Virus record (IMG/VR): IMGVR_UViG_3300033233_000017
Location: 38,727-102,726 of that record
DNA: 64,000 nucleotides
Reading direction: 5' to 3' (one strand)
Source: a virus
Made by a program: the position numbers and the translations under genes. The notes under the pieces were generated by a model. It searched no databases. It saw only the letters and a list, made by a program, of their open reading frames with translations, and was not told where the DNA came from. Position 1 is the stretch's first letter; each line of letters starts with the position of its first letter. Shown here piece after piece: positions 1 through 7,800 of the stretch.

Positions 1-186
1 GATATCGGTTCCCTCATGAAAGAGGTTCCAGCAGACATCGAGAAGGAATGCGCCGACGAGATCAAAGAAAAGCTGTACGCCTGGGCTTGGCCGCACATCC
101 GGCGTAAGGTAGTTTCTGGCCTTCCTGAGTGGTACAAAGGCGAGCTTCTTAACTCCCAATTCACAATCCCGGAGCCAACCAAATGA
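1..186 (+). CDS. Unknown protein, C-terminal fragment
   Basis: This is the last 61 codons of a gene that starts before the window. The frame is open from base 1 to a TGA at 184-186, which overlaps the next start as ATGA, so the two genes are probably translationally coupled. The fragment has charged helices and a tryptophan-rich stretch (YAWAWPHIRR). I do not recognise a family. It is the first visible member of the plus-strand cluster that runs to 4828. Confidence 0.65.
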   Translation, partial: DIGSLMKEVPADIEKECADEIKEKLYAWAWPHIRRKVVSGLPEWYKGELLNSQFTIPEPTK

Positions 187-1535
187 ACCCAATCTCATCA
201 CAAACATACGTTGAAGCAGCGGACTATTTCCGCAATTCGCAGCGACCGGAACAAGCGGAATTCTTCTATCGCCAAGGGCTGGTGCTCGATCCTGAATATG
301 AGCCCGCGCTGAAGGGGCTAACTACGCTCCTGCCTATGCGGGGTCGCTATGCCGAAGCCGAACGCATGGCGAAGACTCTCCTGGAACTCTACCCCCAGAG
401 CGCCTGGGCTCATGCCACGCTCTGCCAAATCGACTTTCATCGAGGCAAGATCTACGACGCCTACGGGCACATCGAGCAGGCGTTGTTCCTGGACCAGAAA
501 GAACCGTCGTTCTGCCGCCGCAAGGCGCACCTACTCCAGATCCTCGGGGACTTTTCCGCCAGCCTGGAGTGGTGGTCGAAGGCGATTGAACTCTTCCCGC
601 TAGACCCGTCGCTCCGCACCATGCGGGCTATGGCGAATCTGACGCTCGGAAACTGGGAGGAAGGACTTCCGGAATATGAGTTCCGATTGGCGCATACGCC
701 TGTCATCCCGGCCAAAGGGGTCCCGAGATGGGCGGGAGATTCTCCGTTACGGGGGAAGAGGTTATTGCTGGTTCTCGAACAGGGAATCGGAGACTGCATC
801 CAGTTCGTGCGCTTCACTGAGATTCTGTGTTGGGCTGGCGCGACCGTCAGCCTGTCCCTTCCCGAAACTCACGCGAAAGCGCTGACTCCGCTGTTCGATT
901 GGGCGCTGCCTTTTGGCAGTATTGCTTCTCCCGACGACACCGATTTCGACTACTGGGTCCCGGCCATGTCTCTCCCGCTCCTGTGGAAATGGCGTTCACC
1001 TTCGCCGCAGTTGGCGTATGTGCGCATACCCAAAGATCCGGTTCCGCTTCCAGGGGATGCTCCGCACGTGGGCTTCTGCTGGGCTGGAAATCCGGAGCAT
1101 CCGAATGACCGCTACCGCTCGATCCACCGATCCGAAGATGCGCTGGCACTCACCTCGGTCGAGGGCATCGACGGATACTCGCTGCAATGGCTCGGAGATG
1201 GGGCCAACGCCGCGCCGATTCTGAATGGCAACCTGAACTCCGGGATCGCGCTGACCTCGTGGGTGGACACGGCTAGGTCAATCGAGCAACTGGATCTGGT
1301 CGTCACGGTCGATACCGCTATCGCGCACCTCGCCGGCGCGATGGGCAAGCCCGTGTGGTTGTTGGTCGCATCGAACCCGGACTGGCGCTGGGGTTTGCGC
1401 GGAGAGAAGACCAACTGGTATCCGACTATGAAGATCTTCCGGTCTAGCGGGCTGGACAATTGGCAACCGGTGATTGAGCGCGTGCGCGCCGACCTCGCGG
1501 CGCTGGTGGAGGAAAGGAGCGAAGCGCGTGCCTGA
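183..1535 (+). CDS. TPR-glycosyltransferase family 9-like protein
   Basis: The 450-residue protein has tetratricopeptide-like helical repeats over about residues 1-170, then a heptosyltransferase-type (GT9) fold. Seen directly are EQGIGDCIQFVRF near residue 198, the usual first loop of the glycosyltransferase half, and VDTAIAHLAGAMGKPVWLL near residue 375, the conserved GT-B nucleotide-sugar-binding stretch. Such TPR-GT9 fusions are common in bacteria, where they add sugars to proteins or glycans, and are less usual in phages. The start overlaps the preceding stop (ATGA). A GT4 enzyme and a methyltransferase lie in the same operon, so the cluster probably builds or modifies a glycan; the acceptor cannot be told. 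One copy of the dispersed palindrome lies at 1016-1029. Confidence 0.8.
   Translation: MNPISSQTYVEAADYFRNSQRPEQAEFFYRQGLVLDPEYEPALKGLTTLLPMRGRYAEAERMAKTLLELYPQSAWAHATLCQIDFHRGKIYDAYGHIEQALFLDQKEPSFCRRKAHLLQILGDFSASLEWWSKAIELFPLDPSLRTMRAMANLTLGNWEEGLPEYEFRLAHTPVIPAKGVPRWAGDSPLRGKRLLLVLEQGIGDCIQFVRFTEILCWAGATVSLSLPETHAKALTPLFDWALPFGSIASPDDTDFDYWVPAMSLPLLWKWRSPSPQLAYVRIPKDPVPLPGDAPHVGFCWAGNPEHPNDRYRSIHRSEDALALTSVEGIDGYSLQWLGDGANAAPILNGNLNSGIALTSWVDTARSIEQLDLVVTVDTAIAHLAGAMGKPVWLLVASNPDWRWGLRGEKTNWYPTMKIFRSSGLDNWQPVIERVRADLAALVEERSEARA
1016..1029. repeat. Dispersed palindrome copy (GTATGTGCGCATAC)
   Basis: Exact match to the window-wide 14-bp near-palindrome GTATGYGCGCRTAC. Here it lies inside the TPR-glycosyltransferase gene and is read as YVRI. 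Confidence 0.8.
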
Positions 1536-1893
1536 GCAAGAACAGAAGGTCCTAATTTCGGAATGGATTTCCGCATGGGCGGTGAACGATAAGCCCACTC
1601 AAGAACGGGCTAATCAGGGCTTGAATGCCACGGGTCTGTGGGCGTACGAGGCCGGTTCTGGGTTGCCAATAATCAGCCATTGGTATAACGGCCAGATTAA
1701 GCCAGGAATGCGTTTTATTTGGAATCCTGGGGGTACGGAACAAAAATGCCGAGTCACCCGTGTGACAACCGGAGGCGATGAGCCACTGGTGTGGTGCGTA
1801 GATGTGGCGGGCGGACCGGAGTTCTATAACGAGGAAAGCCATTTCCGGGCTATGGTAGCCCCAGTTGGTGAAGGGGGGCAATCGCGTGCCTAA
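1528..1893 (+). CDS. Hypothetical protein, 121 aa
   Basis: I place the start at GTG 1528, because GGAAAGGAGC lies 7 bases upstream and the gene then overlaps the glycosyltransferase stop by only 8 bases. An upstream ATG at 1474 would be buried in that gene. The protein has several tryptophans and a compact beta-rich look (GMRFIWNPGG, PLVWCVDVAGG) and no signal peptide or membrane span. No family recognised. It lies in the plus-strand glycan-modification operon. Confidence 0.65.
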   Translation: MPEQEQKVLISEWISAWAVNDKPTQERANQGLNATGLWAYEAGSGLPIISHWYNGQIKPGMRFIWNPGGTEQKCRVTRVTTGGDEPLVWCVDVAGGPEFYNEESHFRAMVAPVGEGGQSRA

Positions 1894-1905
1894 AGGTGGA
1901 AGACT

Positions 1906-2373
1906 ATGCCGCGTAAATCCCCACCGCTGTTAACCGTCTGCCGTAAGGGGCTGCATCCCTTTACAGAGGACAACTGCACATACTACAACGGCCACCGCCG
2001 CTGTCGAGCCTGCATCCGCTTATCCAAGCGGCGGCAGGTGCTTCGCAATCGTAAGACGCAAGACCTTGATCCAGAAGTAGAGTTAGTCCGGCCCGCTGAA
2101 ATTCCGCATGGGTTTTCGGTGCGCCCGGTTAAGGGGTTCTGGCCGAGCGTCATGCGCAGGCTATCACTGGTGCCCAAAGGACACGCGCTCAAGATCGACT
2201 TCGGAGCGGACTACTTACCCAATTTGCCTTATCTCTACGAAACGGCGCGGGCGGAAGGCGTCAAATTCCGCGCGATTTGCCGTAACCAGATCACCTACCT
2301 AATTCGCACAGGATCATACGCTCATGCTCAAGGAACTGTGGATCGGTCTGCTGCATTGGCTCGGGTTTCATGA
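1906..2373 (+). CDS. Zinc-finger (treble-clef-like) phage protein
   Basis: The N-terminus carries a likely zinc site, Cys-x4-His then Cys-x2-Cys within a Gly/Arg-rich loop (CRKGLHPF and HRRCRACIR, residues about 12-38). This matches small phage proteins of HNH-like or treble-clef type with a C-GH-N-G-C-x2-C pattern. The rest (residues 50-155) is basic and unrecognised, with no nuclease active site visible. AAAGGTGGA precedes ATG 1906. The last 50 bases overlap the next gene, so the C-terminal tail may be a read-through extension. Likely nucleic-acid or protein binding. Confidence 0.65.
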   Translation: MPRKSPPLLTVCRKGLHPFTEDNCTYYNGHRRCRACIRLSKRRQVLRNRKTQDLDPEVELVRPAEIPHGFSVRPVKGFWPSVMRRLSLVPKGHALKIDFGADYLPNLPYLYETARAEGVKFRAICRNQITYLIRTGSYAHAQGTVDRSAALARVS

Positions 2374-2563
2374 CTGGCAGGAATGCGGGTTTAGCTACGT
2401 CTCCCCGCTGACCACCACGACGCTGCAAGGAGAACCGGATAGTTTCATGCCGGTTCTGCACGGAGCGTCTCACCTCTACTTCCGCTGCTCTCGTTGCCCA
2501 GATGCAGTGAAGGAAGTTATCGTCTCCGGAAATTTTCGGGCAACGTCACGGAGGGCGGAGTGA
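2324..2563 (+). CDS. Small zinc-ribbon-like protein, 79 aa
   Basis: The protein starts with an amphipathic helix (MLKELWIGLLHWLGFHDW), followed by a single Cys and a CSRCP knuckle near residue 54, so a metal site is likely though not complete in a standard pattern. It overlaps the preceding zinc-finger gene by 50 bases in another frame and its TGA overlaps the next GTG start as GTGA. The tight coupling with the glycosyltransferase that follows is the main support. Function unknown. Confidence 0.55.
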   Translation: MLKELWIGLLHWLGFHDWQECGFSYVSPLTTTTLQGEPDSFMPVLHGASHLYFRCSRCPDAVKEVIVSGNFRATSRRAE

Positions 2564-3657
2564 TACACGTTGCTATGCCTACGGGCGATTTCCATGGATG
2601 GGGCGTCTGCGGGACGCAACTGCTGAAACACATCCCCGGCGCAACCCCTATCGAGGATTTCGAATTCCCACTCATAGTGGGCAATCCGGTGCTCCAGGCC
2701 ATCCAGGGTGTCAATCTACTGCCGCTGCGACCGAATATCTCAAGTTCGGTCGCCAACATCGGTTACGCCTTCATCGAAGACGACGAACTGGTCAAGCGGT
2801 ACGTGCCCAACGGGGAACGCTACTTCGACCACATCGTCGGCGGCAGCAGGTGGTGTGCGCAGATTCTCCGCAACGCGGGGCTCAAGAACGTGTCGGACAT
2901 CCCGCAGGGCGTGGACTATGAGCAGTTCAGCGCATTCACCCCCGCGAATCGAACCCGCTATCGGGATGACTTCGTGATCTACAGCGGCGGCAAGATCGAG
3001 TACCGCAAGGGCACGGATCTAGTCATCGAAGCGGTGCGCGTCATGATGCAGCGGCACGACAATGTTCGGCTCCTGCCCATGTGGTACAACCCATGGCCGG
3101 AGACCATGAAGACGCTGGCACAGTCACGGCTCGAACTGAACCTGTCACTATGCACAAACAGCCCCTACGCCTGCGTCAACTTCATCCACGACACCCTGCA
3201 TCGCAACGGCATCCCACTTGACCGGGTGATCCCGATCCGGCAAGTGCCCAACGGGGCGGCGGTAGCCGAGTACATCCACAACTGCGACGTGGGCCTGTTC
3301 GCCAGCCGCTGCGAAGGCGGCACGAATCTAGGGCTCATGGAGACGCTGGCTTGCGGGATACCCTGCATCGCCAGTAATAACACCGGGCACGAGGACGTAA
3401 TTGACGAGGGGGTGTTGCCGCTGTACAAGCAGACTCCCGTGCTCACATCCGGAGTCCATACGTGGTACGAGTCCGACGTGGAAGAGATGATTGAGGCGCT
3501 GGAGTGGTGCTACAGACACCGGGGCGACGCCGAGTACCGCGAGATGGGGGATCTGGCACGCCAGTGGATGCGGCTCAACTTCACTTGGGACGGCGCAGCG
3601 AAGCAGTTTATGGACATTGCGCGCGTATGCGCGCGTACGTCAGAGGAAGGAAAGTGA
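2560..3657 (+). CDS. GT-B glycosyltransferase (family 4-like)
   Basis: I choose GTG 2560, which forms a GTGA overlap with the previous stop and follows GGAGGGC; ATG 2575 is the alternative. The 365-residue protein shows a GT4 retaining-glycosyltransferase layout: an N-terminal half with GWGVCGTQL, the interdomain YSGGKIEYRKGTDL near residue 141, and the sugar-nucleotide-binding EGGTNLGLMETLACGIP near residue 252, whose ExxxxxxLxxLE-like acidic pair is typical. It transfers a sugar from an activated donor; the acceptor is unknown. The last residues (VCARTSEEGK) are encoded by a copy of the dispersed palindrome. Confidence 0.85.
   Translation: MIHVAMPTGDFHGWGVCGTQLLKHIPGATPIEDFEFPLIVGNPVLQAIQGVNLLPLRPNISSSVANIGYAFIEDDELVKRYVPNGERYFDHIVGGSRWCAQILRNAGLKNVSDIPQGVDYEQFSAFTPANRTRYRDDFVIYSGGKIEYRKGTDLVIEAVRVMMQRHDNVRLLPMWYNPWPETMKTLAQSRLELNLSLCTNSPYACVNFIHDTLHRNGIPLDRVIPIRQVPNGAAVAEYIHNCDVGLFASRCEGGTNLGLMETLACGIPCIASNNTGHEDVIDEGVLPLYKQTPVLTSGVHTWYESDVEEMIEALEWCYRHRGDAEYREMGDLARQWMRLNFTWDGAAKQFMDIARVCARTSEEGK
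3625..3638. repeat. Dispersed palindrome copy (GTATGCGCGCGTAC)
   Basis: Exact consensus copy at the very 3' end of the GT4 gene, just before the coupled 28-residue ORF. Confidence 0.8.
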
Positions 3658-3740
3658 ACGCACAAGAGTTGTACCTAAACGACGGCGGGACCCGGCAAGA
3701 AAATGGGCAGGTAATGGTTCGGGTGAGGAACCATGACTGA
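3654..3740 (+). CDS. Possible 28-residue coupling peptide
   Basis: A short frame starts at GTG 3654, overlaps the GT4 stop as GTGA, follows GAGGAAGGAA, and ends 8 bases into the methyltransferase gene. The peptide is polar (NAQELYLNDGG). It may be translated mainly to couple the glycosyltransferase to the methyltransferase. Too short to assign; it could also be untranslated. Confidence 0.35.
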   Translation: MNAQELYLNDGGTRQENGQVMVRVRNHD

Positions 3741-4353
3741 CGAACTCGCGCTGTTTCTGAAGCACTGCCGGGAAGATATCTACCCAGAGCCGGACAACGA
3801 AGGCTCCCGGCAACTGATTCAGCGGCAGTGGCGTGAATTTTTGAATCAGTGCCGCGACCTGCCGCTCCCGGCCAACATCCTCGATCTCGGATGCGGGAAT
3901 GGAGAATCCTTGCGCTTGATGCGGGCGGCGGGCCATTTCCCGACCGGGCTGACAGCGAACCCGGTTGAGTTTGAGAGCCTGATCGGGGAAGGGTTTGCTA
4001 TCTCCTGCGTGGACATGCACGAGGCCGAATTCGAGCCTGGGTACTTCCACGCGATCTGGGCTCGGCATATACTGGAACACAGCCCGATCCCATATTTCAT
4101 GCTGGCTAAGATCAATCGGGCGTTGTGCATCGGAGGGTATCTCTACGTGGAGGTTCCTTGCCCTGCTACCGACAGCCGCCACGAGCAGAACCGCCAGCAC
4201 TTCTCGGTGCTCGGGTGGGAAATGTGGCACGCCCTGTTCTGCCGCAGCGGTTTTAGGAGCCTCTCATCACGCAGCATTCCAATTTGCACGGAAGGCGGAT
4301 GGAATGACCGGTACTGGGAGTTCTGCTTGCAGAAGGTAACTGAGCGAGGATAG
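3733..4353 (+). CDS. Class I SAM-dependent methyltransferase
   Basis: The 206-residue protein has the Rossmann-fold SAM motif I ILDLGCGNGESL near residues 49-60, an acidic motif II/III region, ARHILEHS (a typical motif IV of small-molecule or sugar O-methyltransferases) near residue 112, and LYVEVP near residue 137 for the following strand. It transfers a methyl group from S-adenosylmethionine. With two glycosyltransferases upstream, methylation of a sugar or sugar-bearing substrate is the most natural guess, but DNA or protein substrates are not excluded. No target-recognition domain is visible. Confidence 0.8.
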   Translation: MTDELALFLKHCREDIYPEPDNEGSRQLIQRQWREFLNQCRDLPLPANILDLGCGNGESLRLMRAAGHFPTGLTANPVEFESLIGEGFAISCVDMHEAEFEPGYFHAIWARHILEHSPIPYFMLAKINRALCIGGYLYVEVPCPATDSRHEQNRQHFSVLGWEMWHALFCRSGFRSLSSRSIPICTEGGWNDRYWEFCLQKVTERG

Positions 4354-4378
4354 TTTGGGAACATTCAAGGGAGGCGGC

Positions 4379-4828
4379 ATGAGCGAAGGAGAAGCGCGAC
4401 AGGCGCGGGGCTTGGGACCATGGAACCAGGAACAGGTGGGCCGCACTATCGGCCAGATCATCGGGGAGATCGACGCGGAACGTCTCGCGGCGAACAGCAC
4501 TTCGGGGCAAGAACTCAACGCGGCCATGGAGCAGGGACGCAACCGGGCACGAGAAGAAACTCGCAATGCCCCTGTGCCGGAAATCCCAGGGCAACTCGTA
4601 ACGCTGAGCCAATCTTCGGTTTGGCTTGACGCTTTGCGTCGGAGATCCCCGTTCGGAGTGACTTTAGCGGCTGACGCCTTTTTTATCCGAACGGCTTCCG
4701 CTTCCGAATCCGGAGAAATTGGTGGACGCATCCAGTACTCTGCGTCGAGCGTACTGGAACCGCCGAAGTCTCCAGAACCGGAGATCCCTCCGCTGCGTCC
4801 CGTGCGCCGGATCAATTTGGACGATTGA
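4379..4828 (+). CDS. Hypothetical protein, 149 aa
   Basis: ATG 4379 is preceded by AAGGGAGG at 4367-4374 and is preferred over a TTG at 4355. The N-terminal half is helical and charged (QEQVGRTIGQIIGEIDAER), and the C-terminus is proline-rich. No domain recognised. It is the last plus-strand gene; the polyvalent gene on the other strand ends 6 bases downstream, with no obvious hairpin between them. Confidence 0.6.
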   Translation: MSEGEARQARGLGPWNQEQVGRTIGQIIGEIDAERLAANSTSGQELNAAMEQGRNRAREETRNAPVPEIPGQLVTLSQSSVWLDALRRRSPFGVTLAADAFFIRTASASESGEIGGRIQYSASSVLEPPKSPEPEIPPLRPVRRINLDD

Positions 4829-4833
4829 GGATC

Positions 4834-7800
4834 TTATTTGCGCGGAGGTTCAACTACTTTTTTGAACCGTACATCTGGCGCATTTCCTCCGCGAAGGATT
4901 TTGGCCCTTTCTCTTGAAAGACTTCGGCTAGGTGGTTGACCCGAGCCTGCTTTGCGAACTGCTCCTTCGCCTGCGCCTTGGCTCGGTTCACTGCCTCCTT
5001 CGGCCACGTTATGCTGTCTTGCGAGGATTCCGGATCGGACTCTTGGGCTGGCATACCTGTAGAAATCATAGACCCTCTCTCCGTGGTGTTCAAAGACTTT
5101 CTGCAACATATCGGACATCAGGGAAATGTCTTCCTCCAACGTCAACCCCAGACGGGCATAGCCACCAGACATCCCATCCGCCATCACTTCTCGGACCAGC
5201 GTGTCCGGGTCTTGCTCGTACTCGTAGCGTTCTACCAACCGCTGCGATGCGCGGCGGTAGAGCGGGTGGATTTCCATGGACTCGTAATTAAACATCTTCC
5301 CGATGGCCGCTTGATGGCGGTGCTGTATCTCATGCCGGAAAGCGCCCTTGACGCTTGCCAGCGTTTGCCCTTCCGTTGTGACCATGACAAACCCGTGCTC
5401 GTCGTTGGTATTGATGGCGTGGTCGATAGCATCGGCCAACCGGATGAGCGCGCTCCGGGACTCGCTGGTCATGTTCGGGTACGGATCTTCCCGCAGCAGA
5501 CCAGAGAGAGACGTGGCATCTTCGGCAGTGATGTGGACACCGCCAAAGCTCGGAACCGGTGTCTCATTGATGTGGGAGAACGCGGCGCGCAGCACCCGCA
5601 TGGCAGCGTCATTAATGAAGAGATGCGCAGGCTTCGCTCCTGCCCTATCGCGGTAGCGGAAGTCGGCTTTCCCAAAGATGTCCATGGGCTTGTCGGTCGG
5701 AAGGACCGGGTTGTCGTTAAGGCCGGACGGAGCGCGCAGCGCCTTCGGAGGCTCCGCGACGGCGGTATTGCCGGCCTTCTGGAACTGCGGTTGCCCCTCG
5801 TAGAGCACGGACTTGCGCATCTCAGGAGTGATGTCGAGGGAGTGGAGTTCGTGGTATCTTGCGGGAACTCCTTTCATCCCCACTACGTCTTCTCCAGGGA
5901 CGCGCACGGTCCCGACTTTCGCTCCCCACTTCTTAGCGTACTTGTTGGCGTAGGCGGGGAGGATCTTATCGTAGAAACTAGCCATCCCGGAGCCACCAAC
6001 CTTCAGGTCTAGGCCAGAGTATTCCAATGCTTCACCTGTTGGTTTTGTTTGCGCGTCAGTGACGATCTTTTCTGCCAAGTCCTTCGGTTCGAATGTGCCG
6101 GGAACGATGTCATAGTCGCCTGACCCCTTGGGAGTGTAGGAAAGCGTAAATTTTCCATCACTCTGCTTCCGCGCCAGTACGGAGTCAATCTGTTTCGACA
6201 AGTCGTATCGTTCTGCCTGCTCGTAGTGCCGCACCGCTTCCGCGTGCTGGTCCCATATCTGCTGCACCTCTGCTGCGGGTGCTCCGTTGCGCTGTCGCCA
6301 TTGGGCTTCGCGCTCCAACCTCCGCGCTTCTTCCGCCCACTCGGGTCCAGTCTTCCCGCCCGCTGGCGAGTGTGTGATCTCCTTGACTTCGACCGCGTTC
6401 TGCTTCAAGTAGTCGAGCACTTCGGCCTTGGAGACCTTCTGGCCTTTCTTGCTCTCCAGCCAGTCGTCCAGCCCGGTCCACTTCGCTTCATCGGCTTTTC
6501 CGAATTGACGCACGATGTTTGTGACCTGCTCCGCAGACGCAGCAGCAGGCATCTTCGCCTCCAGAGCTTTGGCGGTCGGAGAGAACCACATGGGCGCGAG
6601 TTGCGGCGGTTCTTCCACCGCTTCGGTAGTCTTCTGGAAACTTGGACCGCGAACGGGAGGCTTCGGTGTCTCTTGTATGCGCGCAGACGTGGGCGATTTC
6701 ATCACCTCGTTAGTTACGTCAACCGCGTACGGTCCTTCCGCATCATGCTCAATCCTGAGTACGCGAGCAATGTTGGATGCGGGGATGGGTGTTTTGGATG
6801 AAAACTCGCCAGCACCTTCATGCACCAACGAAGCGGTTTTTTTTACCTCAAGCAGATAACCGGGCTTAGCGATGTAACTGGTCGCGATGCTTGGCCTATC
6901 ACTAAAAAACGTAAGCCCCGCGTGCTGCGTCTTCTTTAGCCTCGCTGCTGTTTCACCACTGGATTCGATTTTCCCGGATGACAGGATCTTTTGAAGTTCC
7001 GCCTCTCCTTCAGATCCGCGATACACGTATCCGTCTTGTAGGCGAGAATGCCCATAGAACGCAATCTCCGCCGTGTTCGTGTCGGGCTCCTTGGCTGATG
7101 GGCGCGCATACGCCTTCCCGCCTAGCGGGATCTCGACCTTGTTGCCGTCCTTTCCCGAGAACTTAACCCGGTCGATGGTGACGTTCTTTCCGTCCAGCGC
7201 GGCGCTTCCGGCGTACTGCTCTCCGCGCCCCGGCTTCACGTAGGCCACGGTCACGTGCGGCTTGTAGGTGGGGTGCGTGTCGGTGACTTCGAGCGCTCCG
7301 GAGATCTTCTTGTTGAGACGGCGCAGGTCCGGCGAGTCCACGTCGATCTTCACCACGTCGGCGTCGTCGTTCTGGGACAGCGAGGTCTTCCCGAGTTTTA
7401 CCGTGACGGGTGGCTCGTTCGCGAGTAGCGCCCGCACTTTGGCCGGATCGCTCGTGTGCAATCCATACTTCACCGTAACGTGCGGCTCAGTCTCCCGACC
7501 ATTGGCTGCGAGGTCCCTTCCGGGAATCTTGGCTGCTTCCGCCTTGACCTTGGACGCAAGGGACGCGGGCAGGTTCACCTGCGTCGATGAGAACTCGTGC
7601 CGCCACGGCTCGCTCTCCATCTCTTTGGACGGTGGTTCGCCAGTCCGCTGGAAGCGCGGTGGCGTTCTGGTGCGACGGTGCCACATGCTCTGCGAATCCC
7701 GAAACTTGGTGCCAAGTTTGATCCCGGCGTCGGAGAGCATGTCACCGTACTTCTGCTGTTCCGACTGCGGGAAGCCTGCGATCACTTTGCCGTTCTTGGC

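Noticed and set aside
4936-6012. Plus-strand 358-residue frame opposite the polyvalent gene
   Set aside because: Antisense to a well-supported domain region, composition like a reverse-strand shadow, and no ribosome-binding site.
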